From an uncultured Muribaculaceae bacterium (GTDB lineage Bacteria > Bacteroidota > Bacteroidia > Bacteroidales > Muribaculaceae): a DNA stretch of 40,008 nucleotides. The stretch covers positions 1 through 40,008 of the forward strand of contig CAJUOC010000025.1 in assembly GCA_910587925.1 (NCBI GenBank), read 5' to 3'. The translations under genes were made by a program, and so were the position numbers. Shown here one piece after another: positions 7,907 to 17,459 of this stretch. Under the pieces are notes generated by a model. That model worked only from the letters and a program-made list of their open reading frames with translations, was not told the origin of the DNA and did no database searches. Numbering within the stretch: the stretch's first letter is position 1; every line of letters starts with the position of its first letter.

Positions 7907-9708
7907 CCCAGCGATATATACACCACAGCAAAGCCCATGCGGCGTTCATGAAATTTGTGCACTGGCGCGAGCGTCATATCAGCGAGCGCACCTTCGTGAT
8001 ATTCCTCGCCCTGGTGGTCGGGGTGCTCGGAGGCCTGGCCGCCCAGCTGCTCAAGTTTCTCATTCACACCATAGCCGGTGCCCTCACCGCCCATGTCAAC
8101 CTCAGCGGCGGCAACTACCTCTACATACTGCTGCCGGCCGCCGGCGTGCTCATCACCGCCCTGTACGTGCGCTACGTCGTGCGCGACAATATCTCCCACG
8201 GCGTCACCCGCGTGCTCTGGGCCATCTCCCAAAACAAGAGCCGCCTGAAGCGCCACAGCATGTACACATCTCTGATAGCCAGCTCCGTGACCATCGGCTT
8301 TGGCGGCTCGGTCGGCGCCGAGGGTCCCATCGTGTACACCGGCGCCTCGATAGGCTCCAATCTGGGCTCGGCCTTCCGCCTGTCGCCCCGCATACTGATG
8401 ATACTGGTGGGCTGCGGCGCCGCAGCCGGCATCGCCGGCATATTCAAGGCCCCCATCGCCGGTATGCTCTTCACGCTGGAGGTGCTCATGCTCGACCTCA
8501 CCACCGTATCGGTGATGCCCCTGCTGATATCGGCCATCACATCGGCCACCATAGCCTACATGTACACCGGCTTCAGCTTTGAGTTTTTCTTTGTGCAGAG
8601 CGAGGACTTCACCATCGCCCGCGTGCCGCTGGTGATACTGCTCGGCGTGGGCTGCGGACTGGTGTCGCTCTACTTCACCCGCGTGATGAATCTGATGGAA
8701 AACTTCTTTGGCCGCTTCAGCAGTCCCTGGCTCAAGACCCTGGTCGGCGCCACCATCCTCTCGGGGCTGGTATTCCTCTTCCCGCCGCTCTATGGCGAGG
8801 GATACGACTCCATCATGGGCCTGCTGGCCGGCGACACATCGTCGATAGTCGACGGCTCGATATTCTACGGCGACCGCGGGCAATTCTGGTTTATCACCCT
8901 CTTCATCGCCCTGATAATCCTCACCAAGGCATTTGCCACCTCGGCCACCAACGGCGCCGGCGGCGTGGGCGGTACCTTTGCCCCGTCGCTCTATGTCGGC
9001 TGCATGACCGGCTTCCTCTTTGCATACGTATTCAACAGCCTGGGCTTCGACATGGTGGTGAGCGACAAAAACTTTGCCCTCATCGGCATGGCCGGCGTGA
9101 TGAGCGCCGTGATGCACGCCCCGCTCATGGCAATCTTCCTCACCGCAGAGCTCACCGGCGGATACGCCCTATTCCTGCCGCTGCTCATCGTGAGCACCAT
9201 CGCATACGGCACCATCAAGATATTTGAGCCGTACAGCATATACACCATGCGACTGGCCAAGCAGGGCAAGCTCCTCACCCATCAGAAAGACAAGGCCGTG
9301 CTCACACTGCTCAAGATGGACTCCGTCATCGAGACCGACTTCCTGAGCGTGCGCCCCGAGATGACACTCAAGGAGATGGTCGACGTGATCGCCCGCTCGA
9401 GCCGCAACCTCTTCCCGGTGCTGAGCGGCGCCGGCGAGCTGCTCGGAGTGGTGCAGCTCGACGATATACGCAACATCATGTTTCGTCCCGACCTCTACCG
9501 CAAGATGAACGTCGCCTCGTTCATGACCATGCCCCCCGACCGCATCATCATCGGCGAGCCGATGGAGTCGGTGATGAAGAAATTTGACACCACCGGCGCT
9601 TGGAATCTCCCCGTCATCGACCAGAGCGGACATTACTTCGGATTCATCTCCAAAAGCAAAATCTTCAACTCATATCGCCGCGTGCTGCGCCACTACTGCG
9701 ATGATTAA
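7903..9708 (+). CDS. CLC-family chloride channel/antiporter with C-terminal CBS pair
   Basis: 601 residues; the ATG at 7903 overlaps the previous stop (ATGA). Roughly ten or more hydrophobic helices fill residues 25-450, and a CBS-domain pair fills about 460-590. The anion-path motif is GSVGAEGP (135-142), with E140 in the place of the gating glutamate. GGTFAPSLYVG near residue 356 is the second conserved loop. The first classical filter motif (GSGIP) is replaced by SHGVT around residue 98, so ion preference and channel-versus-antiport mode cannot be assumed. The CBS pair suggests nucleotide regulation, as in other CLC proteins. Its link to the sugar transferase upstream is only positional. 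Confidence 0.88.
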   Translation: MTQRYIHHSKAHAAFMKFVHWRERHISERTFVIFLALVVGVLGGLAAQLLKFLIHTIAGALTAHVNLSGGNYLYILLPAAGVLITALYVRYVVRDNISHGVTRVLWAISQNKSRLKRHSMYTSLIASSVTIGFGGSVGAEGPIVYTGASIGSNLGSAFRLSPRILMILVGCGAAAGIAGIFKAPIAGMLFTLEVLMLDLTTVSVMPLLISAITSATIAYMYTGFSFEFFFVQSEDFTIARVPLVILLGVGCGLVSLYFTRVMNLMENFFGRFSSPWLKTLVGATILSGLVFLFPPLYGEGYDSIMGLLAGDTSSIVDGSIFYGDRGQFWFITLFIALIILTKAFATSATNGAGGVGGTFAPSLYVGCMTGFLFAYVFNSLGFDMVVSDKNFALIGMAGVMSAVMHAPLMAIFLTAELTGGYALFLPLLIVSTIAYGTIKIFEPYSIYTMRLAKQGKLLTHQKDKAVLTLLKMDSVIETDFLSVRPEMTLKEMVDVIARSSRNLFPVLSGAGELLGVVQLDDIRNIMFRPDLYRKMNVASFMTMPPDRIIIGEPMESVMKKFDTTGAWNLPVIDQSGHYFGFISKSKIFNSYRRVLRHYCDD

Positions 9709-9819
9709 CTATATTTAACATATCAGCACTGTCACTTTCCCCGCCCGGCGACGTCAAATATTTAAGGTATATCTCAGTCATATCACATAGTAATATCCAC
9801 AAAAACCAAATATTATCTG

Positions 9820-12642
9820 ATGAAAAAACTTTACAGACTCTGCGCCGCCGCGCTCATGGCTTTCGCAGCCTTCGGCGCCACCGCGCAGGAGCAGCAGATG
9901 CCTCAGGTACACCCCCTTGAGCTCGACAAGGAAGTCGTCACCGGCACCCTGCCCAACGGCATCACCTACTACATCCGCCACAACGAGACCCCCAAAGGCC
10001 AGGCCGACTTCTACATCGCACAGAAAGTCGGCTCCATACTTGAGGAAGACAACCAGCGCGGCCTGGCCCACTTCCTGGAGCACATGTGCTTCAACGGCAC
10101 CGAAAACTTCCCCGGCAAGGGCATCATCAACTGGCTCGAGAGCGTGGGCGTGAAATTTGGCCGCAACCTCAACGCCTACACCTCCATCGACGAGACCGTA
10201 TACAATATCTCGTCGGTACCCGTCGCCCGCCGGAGCGTACAGGACTCCTGCCTGCTCATCCTCCACGACTGGGCCAACGCCCTCACCCTCGACCCGGCCG
10301 AAATCGACGCCGAGCGCGGCGTGATACACGAGGAGTGGCGCCGCAGCATGGCCGGCCAGATGCGTATCCTCGAGAATCTGCTGCCCGTGATGTATCCCGG
10401 CAACAAGTACGGATACCGCCTGCCCATCGGCACCATGGAGGTCGTCGACAACTTCCCCCCGCAGGCTCTGCGCGACTACTACCACACATGGTACCGCCCC
10501 GACCAGCAGGGCATCATCGTCGTGGGCGACATCGACCCGGCCTACATCGAGAGCAAGATTAAAGAAATCTTCTCGCCCATCAAGATGCCCGAAAACGCCC
10601 GCGAGCGCACATATCTCGGCGTCGAGAACAACCCCGGCACCATCTACGCCATCGGCAGCGATCCCGAGCAGAAGATGGGCCTGGCATCGATGATGTTTAA
10701 GTTTGACCCCATGCCCCGCGAGATACGCAACAGCATCGAGTACCTCACCACCGACTACATGATGGACGTCGTGTCGAAGATGCTCAGCAACCGCCTCGAC
10801 GAGATTGCCTCCAAGCCCGACGCACCCTTTGCCCACGCATCGTTCAGCATCGACGACTACATGATATCCAAGACCAAGAGCGCTGCATCGCTCGACGTCG
10901 TAGCCAAGGGCAACGACGTGCTCCCCGGCCTTGAGGCCGCATACCGCGAGCTGCTCCGCGCCGTGCGCGGCGGCTTCACCGCAGGCGAGTACGAGCGCGC
11001 ATCGGCCGAGATACGCTCCGAGCTTCAGAAAAAATACGACCAGCGCGCCAACACCCCCAACGACGACTACTCCAAGGCCATCGTGAGCACCTTTGTCGAC
11101 AACGTGCCCATGCCCGGCATCGATATCGAGAAGCAGATCATCGACGCCACCAGCCAGATGATACCCGTCGAGCAGATCAACACCATCCTGCCCCAGCTCA
11201 TCGGAGCCGACAACCGCGTGCTGCTCGCCGCCCTGCCCGGCAACGGCAACTTCCGCATCCCCACCGAGGCCGAGACCGCCGCAGTCCTGACCAAGGTCGA
11301 CGCCGAAGACATCGAGCCCTACCGCGACGAGATGCGCACCGACCCCCTCATCCCCTCCCTGCCCGTGGCCGGTACCATCGCCTCGCAGACCCGCATCGAC
11401 GACATCGACGCCACAGAGTACACTCTGAGCAACGGCATCAAGGTCGTGGTGAAGCCCACCCGATTCAAAGACGGCGAGATACAGTTTGCAGCATCGGCCC
11501 GCGGCGGTATATCGACCGAGGGCGCCGACCAGGCCGCCAACATCATCTTCTTTGACTACGTCAGCGACTCCCGCGGCCTGGGCACCTACACCGCCAGCGA
11601 CCTCAAGAAGTATCTCCAGGGCAAGCAGCTCGAGCTCATCGTAGACTTCAGCGCCTACGACCGCAACCTTACCGGCAACACCACCGTCACCGACCTGCCC
11701 ACATTCATGGAGCTGCTCCACGCCACCTTCACCGAGTACACCTTCAACCCCGACGACTTCGCCGCTACTCAGAATATGTATGAGGGCTTCCTGGCCAACC
11801 AGGAGTCGACCCCCGAGTTTGTATTCCAGAAGACCCTCTACGACAACATCTACAAGGCGCCCGCCCGCCGCATGATATCCACCGAAATCATCAAGCAGGC
11901 CGACGCCGCCGGCAGCCAGGCTCTGGTACGCCGCATGCTCGCCAACCCCGCCGACTTCACCTTCTACTTTGTAGGCGACATCGACATGGCCACATTCGGC
12001 CCCCTCATGGAGAAATATCTGGCCAACCTGCCCACCGGCGGCGCATCGGTAGAGCTCAAGCTCGACCCCACCTTCGAGCCCACCCTGGGCCGCGCCACCG
12101 CGCAGAGCACCATGGCCATGCAGACTCCCCAGACCTGGGTATGCTACTACATCACCGACCCCGTCGAGTACACCGCCAAAAACCGCGCCATCGGCAACGC
12201 AGCCGCCCAGATCATGAGCAAGCGCCTCCTCGACAAGGTACGCGAGGAGATGGGCGCCACCTACTCTATCGGCTCCTCCGGCACCACACAGCGCCTGGCC
12301 ACCAACAACTACGCCGTGCAGATACCCTTCCCCATGAAGCCCGAGATGAAAGATGAGGCCCTGGCCGCCATCGACGTCATCATCAAGGAGATGGCCGAGA
12401 ACGTTACCGAGGCCGAGCTTGCACCCGTCAAGGAATTCATGATCAAGGACGCCCGCGAGAAACTTGAGCAGAACAAAGACTGGGCCCAGAGCCTGAGCGC
12501 CATCAGCCTCAACGGCGTGCAGACCTTCACCGATGCCGAGGCCATAGCCGCCTCCATCACCGTCGCCGACGTGATGGACTTCTGGAAGCGCGTGCTCCGG
12601 GGCGACAACATCCGCCTCATCCTCATCGACCCCGCGCAGTAA
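9820..12642 (+). CDS. M16 family zinc metallopeptidase, exported
   Basis: 940 residues, the size of the two-lobed PqqL/pitrilysin-like enzymes. The signal peptide ends near ALMAFAAFGATAQ. The inverted zinc motif HFLEH (residues 84-88) plus E165 in AERGVI, 77 residues beyond the second histidine, form the classical HxxEH-E site. The C-terminal half (from about 520) repeats the fold without the metal ligands and carries EMGATYSIGSSG, part of the usual R/Y substrate-binding region. It probably degrades peptides in the periplasm. It has its own 111-bp upstream region, where I saw no clear -7 box, and a strong terminator follows. An antisense ORF spanning the whole gene reflects codon bias only. 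Confidence 0.93.
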   Translation: MKKLYRLCAAALMAFAAFGATAQEQQMPQVHPLELDKEVVTGTLPNGITYYIRHNETPKGQADFYIAQKVGSILEEDNQRGLAHFLEHMCFNGTENFPGKGIINWLESVGVKFGRNLNAYTSIDETVYNISSVPVARRSVQDSCLLILHDWANALTLDPAEIDAERGVIHEEWRRSMAGQMRILENLLPVMYPGNKYGYRLPIGTMEVVDNFPPQALRDYYHTWYRPDQQGIIVVGDIDPAYIESKIKEIFSPIKMPENARERTYLGVENNPGTIYAIGSDPEQKMGLASMMFKFDPMPREIRNSIEYLTTDYMMDVVSKMLSNRLDEIASKPDAPFAHASFSIDDYMISKTKSAASLDVVAKGNDVLPGLEAAYRELLRAVRGGFTAGEYERASAEIRSELQKKYDQRANTPNDDYSKAIVSTFVDNVPMPGIDIEKQIIDATSQMIPVEQINTILPQLIGADNRVLLAALPGNGNFRIPTEAETAAVLTKVDAEDIEPYRDEMRTDPLIPSLPVAGTIASQTRIDDIDATEYTLSNGIKVVVKPTRFKDGEIQFAASARGGISTEGADQAANIIFFDYVSDSRGLGTYTASDLKKYLQGKQLELIVDFSAYDRNLTGNTTVTDLPTFMELLHATFTEYTFNPDDFAATQNMYEGFLANQESTPEFVFQKTLYDNIYKAPARRMISTEIIKQADAAGSQALVRRMLANPADFTFYFVGDIDMATFGPLMEKYLANLPTGGASVELKLDPTFEPTLGRATAQSTMAMQTPQTWVCYYITDPVEYTAKNRAIGNAAAQIMSKRLLDKVREEMGATYSIGSSGTTQRLATNNYAVQIPFPMKPEMKDEALAAIDVIIKEMAENVTEAELAPVKEFMIKDAREKLEQNKDWAQSLSAISLNGVQTFTDAEAIAASITVADVMDFWKRVLRGDNIRLILIDPAQ

Positions 12643-12657
12643 TCCCCCCGCAAGTAT

Positions 12658-12698
12658 AAACAAGGCCCTGCCATTCAATACATGGCAGGGCCTTGTTT
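12658..12698 (+). terminator. Terminator of the M16 peptidase
   Basis: Perfect 17-bp stem AAACAAGGCCCTGCCAT (12658-12674) / ATGGCAGGGCCTTGTTT (12682-12698), 7-nt loop, ending in a short T run. It works as drawn on the plus strand, and the A-run makes it potentially bidirectional. Confidence 0.85.
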
Positions 12699-12745
12699 AT
12701 TCATGTGATGCCGCAATATCTTGTCGGCGGATTCGGCGCAGCTGC

Positions 12746-12941
12746 TTAGTCCGCGCAGGTTTGTAACCTGCGCTATACCCGGCTATTACACCTCGGTGTT
12801 TTGACTTTGTAAGTCAAAACATCGCTGTCGCACTCTCTCCGACAATTTCGATGCGTCCTAAGCGGCTTTTTGACTTACAAAGTCAAAAAGCCGAAGTGCA
12901 ATACCTTAGCAACGCGCAGGTTACAAACCTGCGCGGACTAA
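12746..12941. repeat. Element A: inverted pair of 79-nt palindromic units
   Basis: 196 bp with perfect 28-bp terminal inverted repeats (12746-12773 and 12914-12941). Each half runs TTAGTCC, then outer hairpin H1 (arm GCGCAGGTT, spacer TGT; 12753-12773 and mirrored 12914-12934), then exactly 20 nt ending near TATTACACCT, then inner hairpin H2. H2 left is 12794-12824 (14-bp arms, one G-T pair); H2 right is 12863-12893 (perfect arms, spacer ACA). The centre, 12825-12862, is unrelated to that of element B. No protein is encoded and no target-site duplication is obvious. Confidence 0.85.
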
Positions 12942-12943
12942 AA

Positions 12944-12959
12944 ACTGCGCGGACTAAGC
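12944..12959. repeat. Partial extra copy of the element A end
   Basis: ACTGCGCGGACTAAGC repeats the outer tip of element A two bases beyond its right end. Its complement matches 12744-12758 over 15 bases. It looks like a stump of a neighbouring copy or a slippage duplication. Confidence 0.55.
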
Positions 12960-13010
12960 GAGCGGAGTAAAGACTCCATGACGGCGTGCCATGCACCGGC
13001 TGAAGCGCTC
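12960..13010. other. Spacer between elements A and B
   Basis: 51 bp with no ORF or strong palindrome. It ends in GAAGCGCTC next to element B. Confidence 0.5.
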
Positions 13011-13260
13011 CGCGCTTTAGTCCGCGCAGGTTTGTAACCTGCGCGCTGCTATGGTATTACACCTCGTCTTTTCGACTTTGTAAGTCGAAAAGACGCGTCT
13101 GCAACGGCATCACGACGTCGATTTTATGGCGTCGGGGGGGGAGCTGTTGTCAGGCTGCCGCATAATAAGGCAAAGCGGTGTTTTGACTTACAAAGTCAAA
13201 ACACCGAGGTGTAATAGCTTGGAGGCGCGCAGGTTACAAACCTGCGCGGACTAAAGCGCG
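13011..13260. repeat. Element B: second inverted pair of 79-nt palindromic units
   Basis: 250 bp with perfect 34-bp terminal inverted repeats (13011-13044 and 13227-13260). H1 is identical to that of element A. H2 left (13065-13095) and H2 right (13176-13206) are both perfect 14-bp stems with spacers TGT and ACA. Relative to the other copies, H2 left carries changes on both arms (core TCGACTT with AAGTCGA instead of TTGACTT with AAGTCAA) that keep pairing. The gaps between H1 and H2 are exactly 20 nt on both sides, with TATTACACCT next to H2. The centre, 13096-13175, includes an eight-G run (13134-13141). Confidence 0.87.
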
Positions 13261-13285
13261 ACAGCTCAGGCGGCCTGATGAAATC

Positions 13286-13319
13286 AGCCGCCCTGCATCC
13301 GGCCGGATGCAGGGCGGCT
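13286..13319 (-). terminator. Perfect 34-bp palindrome, probable terminator
   Basis: AGCCGCCCTGCATCCGG (13286-13302) is followed directly by its reverse complement (13303-13319), with no loop. It sits 22 bp past the end of the minus-strand gene at 13342-13815. A long T tract is lacking. Confidence 0.65.
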
Positions 13320-13341
13320 TGCTCTATGATAGTTTCGACTC

Positions 13342-13815
13342 TCAGGCGGGATATTCTTCCTTGTGATAGTGCGGGGCGGCCACTTCCTGGGCCACACGCT
13401 CGGCATAGTCGCCCTCGGTGGATATGTATACCCAGTCGAGTCCGTCGCGACGGCGCAGGTCGCCCATGAAGAAAGCTGCCGACTCGGGCGAGCCGACCAC
13501 TACCACACGGCGCACACCGGCCTCGACAGCGGCTGTGATGAGCGGATTGAACTGATGCAGGGTGAAGTCATTGTCCTCAGAGCTGGTAAGGTCGTCGTTG
13601 AAGGTGAGCACCACATCGTGGTAGCCCTCAAAATCGGAGTGCATCGTGGAGGGTGAGTCCACGGCCAGGCGCGATACGGTGAGGTCTACGTCCTCGACCA
13701 TCAGACGCTCGGGATAAGTGACATAGGCATGCACGGCGATACCGCGGTGCAACAGTGCCGAGAGTACATCGGCAAATATGTGGCAATTGGTGCCGGTAAG
13801 TGCGATTTCTTTCAT
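13342..13815 (-). CDS. Small Rossmann-like NAD(P)-binding protein
   Basis: 157 residues from the ATG at 13815 (MKEIALTGTN). An in-frame ATG at 13854 would add 13 residues that do not suit the opening beta strand. It begins strand-loop-helix as in NmrA/SDR-type proteins, but the glycine motif is reduced to TGTNCH and the usual GxxGxxG is absent. Strands such as HDVVLTFND and RRVVVVGSPES follow, the latter in the style of atypical SDR proteins. No catalytic YxxxK is seen, and the protein is about half the usual length. Function unknown; a binding or regulatory role is as likely as an enzyme. It is divergent from typA with a 108-bp gap. Confidence 0.65.
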   Translation of the reverse strand: MKEIALTGTNCHIFADVLSALLHRGIAVHAYVTYPERLMVEDVDLTVSRLAVDSPSTMHSDFEGYHDVVLTFNDDLTSSEDNDFTLHQFNPLITAAVEAGVRRVVVVGSPESAAFFMGDLRRRDGLDWVYISTEGDYAERVAQEVAAPHYHKEEYPA

Positions 13816-13892
13816 GTCGGTGAAGTTTTTACGATACTTGTATTGTGATAACAAAGGGGCGGCGAGCTAAGTTCAATATCGGGATTTTTTTG

Positions 13893-13900
13893 TAACTTTG
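13893..13900 (+). promoter_or_regulatory. -7 promoter element of typA
   Basis: TAACTTTG fits TAnnTTTG exactly, 23 nt before the typA ATG. The -33 region is weak (GTTC at 13871-13874, spacing 18). Confidence 0.6.
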
Positions 13901-13923
13901 CCCCTCGAACATACAATAGGTAT

Positions 13924-15720
<1,797 letters not shown>

Positions 15721-15728
15721 CCCGCCCC

Positions 15729-16568
15729 ATGAAAGCGTACTCCCTCAACCTGCGCGGACACCTGCGCGAGTTTACCCGTCCGGCTGTGATGGGCATCATC
15801 AACGTGACCGACGACTCCTTCTGGGAAGGCTCCCGCGCCACCTCCGACGCCGACATCGCCGCCCGCGCCGCCTCGCTCGCGGCCGCAGGCGCCGAGTATA
15901 TCGACATCGGCGCCTGCTCGACCCGCCCTGGCGCCGCGGCAGTCGAGGCATCGGTCGAGGCCGAGCGCCTCACCCGCGCCATATCCATAGCGCGCGCCGC
16001 CGCTCCCGCCGCCATCATCTCGGCCGACACATACCGCGCCGATGTGGCCCGTGCGGCCGTCGAGGCCGGCGCCGACATCATCAACGATGTAGCCGGCGGC
16101 AACCTCGACCCCGACATGTACGACACCGTCGCCGAGCTGCGCGTGCCCTACGTGCTGGGCCACATGCGCGGCACACCCGCCGACATGCAGGAATACACCA
16201 CCTACGAAGACGTCACCCGCGACGTGCTCTCCGAGCTTGGCGACCGCTACCAGCAGCTCGCCCTGCGCGGCGTGGCCGACATCATCATCGACCCCTGCTT
16301 CGGCTTCAGCAAGACCGTCGGGCAGAATTACGAGCTGCTCGCGCGGCTCGACCTGCTGGGCATGTTTCACTGCCCGGTGCTGGTCGGCTTCTCGCGCAAG
16401 TCGATGATTACCCGCCCCCTGGGCGTGGCGACCGCCGACGCCCTCGACGGCACCACCGTGCTCAATACCCTCGCCCTCGACCGCGGCGCGGCCATCCTGC
16501 GCGTCCACGACGTCGCTCCCGCCATCGCCGCCGTCAAGCTCTACTCACTCCTCCCCTCAACCCTCTAA
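15729..16568 (+). CDS. folP: Dihydropteroate synthase
   Basis: 279 residues. It condenses p-aminobenzoate with dihydropterin pyrophosphate in folate synthesis and is the sulfonamide target. Motifs: INVTDDSF (24-31), STRPG (64-68), IINDVAGG near 118, DPCFGFSK (188-195), GFSRKS (220-225) and RVHD (258-261). All TIM-barrel ligand residues expected for the family appear present. It sits 8 bp after typA and 16 bp before cdaA. The folP-cdaA pairing is common in Bacteroidetes. Confidence 0.96.
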   Translation: MKAYSLNLRGHLREFTRPAVMGIINVTDDSFWEGSRATSDADIAARAASLAAAGAEYIDIGACSTRPGAAAVEASVEAERLTRAISIARAAAPAAIISADTYRADVARAAVEAGADIINDVAGGNLDPDMYDTVAELRVPYVLGHMRGTPADMQEYTTYEDVTRDVLSELGDRYQQLALRGVADIIIDPCFGFSKTVGQNYELLARLDLLGMFHCPVLVGFSRKSMITRPLGVATADALDGTTVLNTLALDRGAAILRVHDVAPAIAAVKLYSLLPSTL

Positions 16569-16584
16569 TCCCCCCACACGCGCC

Positions 16585-17373
16585 ATGCCAGGCTTCGGCA
16601 TCAAAGACATCATCGACATCATACTGGTAGCCCTGCTGCTCTTCTACATCTACCGTCTGATGAAGGAGTCGGGCACCATCAACATCTTCTACGGCGTGAT
16701 GGCCTTCATCGTGGTGTGGATAGTGGCATCGGAAATCTTTGCCATGCGCCTCATCGGCACCATACTCGACAAATTCATGAGTATCGGGCTGCTGATACTG
16801 GTCATACTCTTCCAGGACCAGATAAAGCGATTTCTGGTCGAGCTGGGCTCGCACAGGCGATGGCGTTTTCTGGCCAAGATATTCCACCACCACCGCGACG
16901 CCGACGATGCCGCCGCCACCGCCTGGGTGATGCCCGTGGTGTATGCCTGCATGAGCATGAGCAAGACCAAGACAGGCGCGCTCATTGTGGTCGAGCAGAC
17001 CATACCGCTCGACAACTATGCCAAGACCGGCGACATGATCGACGCCGAGGTCAACACACGCCTCATCGAAAACATCTTCTTCAAAAACTCACCCCTCCAC
17101 GACGGCGCCCTCATCATCGCACACAGCCGTATCGAGGCCGCAGGCTGCATCCTGCCCGTGAGCCACGACAGCGACGTGCCCCGCTACATGGGCCTGCGCC
17201 ACCGCTCGGCCCTCGGCATAGCCCAGGCCACCGACGCCGTGGCCGTGGTGGTGAGCGAGGAGACCGGCAACATATCCATCGCCCACCGCGGCAAGATAGC
17301 CACGCGCCTCACTAGCGCCGAGCTGGAGCACCGCCTCAGCGCCATCGCCCTCACCTCGACGGTGCGCAAGTAA
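16585..17373 (+). CDS. cdaA: Diadenylate cyclase CdaA (c-di-AMP synthase)
   Basis: 262 residues, the membrane-bound CdaA form. Three hydrophobic segments (residues 8-25, 34-52 and 64-78) precede the DAC domain, which has DGA (173-175) and RHR (205-207), the ATP-binding and catalytic motifs. It makes c-di-AMP from two ATP; c-di-AMP governs potassium and osmotic balance and wall homeostasis. No CdaR or GlmM gene adjoins it, unlike in Firmicutes; here it follows folP. The terminator beyond it is shared with a convergent gene. Confidence 0.95.
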   Translation: MPGFGIKDIIDIILVALLLFYIYRLMKESGTINIFYGVMAFIVVWIVASEIFAMRLIGTILDKFMSIGLLILVILFQDQIKRFLVELGSHRRWRFLAKIFHHHRDADDAAATAWVMPVVYACMSMSKTKTGALIVVEQTIPLDNYAKTGDMIDAEVNTRLIENIFFKNSPLHDGALIIAHSRIEAAGCILPVSHDSDVPRYMGLRHRSALGIAQATDAVAVVVSEETGNISIAHRGKIATRLTSAELEHRLSAIALTSTVRK

Positions 17374-17381
17374 GAGTAGAT

Positions 17382-17430
17382 AAAAAAACGGCCGGGGCGC
17401 CGTACATCGCAGTATGTACGGCGCCCCGGC
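17382..17430 (-). terminator. Bidirectional terminator between convergent genes
   Basis: Perfect 17-bp stem GCCGGGGCGCCGTACAT (17391-17407) / complement at 17414-17430, with a 6-nt loop. A seven-A run at 17382-17388 becomes a T tract on the minus strand, so termination should be strongest for the gene ending at 17460. It may also stop cdaA transcripts. Confidence 0.85.
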
Positions 17431-17459
17431 GGGTATATCTGCGGGCGGAGCCGCGGCCG

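Noticed and set aside
9778..12678. 966-codon ORF antisense to the M16 peptidase
   Set aside because: Composition (Gly/Val/Leu/His-rich, no domain pattern) is what reverse-reading of GC-rich codons gives, and the plus-strand gene has full catalytic motifs.
12746..13260. CRISPR array
   Set aside because: Repeats are inverted, palindromic and only four in number, with centres of 38 and 80 nt rather than uniform spacers; no cas gene is nearby.
12746..13260. Autonomous transposon or IS
   Set aside because: No transposase ORF fits between the terminal repeats and no clear target duplication was seen; at most these are non-autonomous elements.
12746..13260. Array of transcription terminators
   Set aside because: Stems lack T tracts, occur as mirror-image pairs with fixed 20-nt spacing, and proper terminators already exist at 12658-12698 and 13286-13319.
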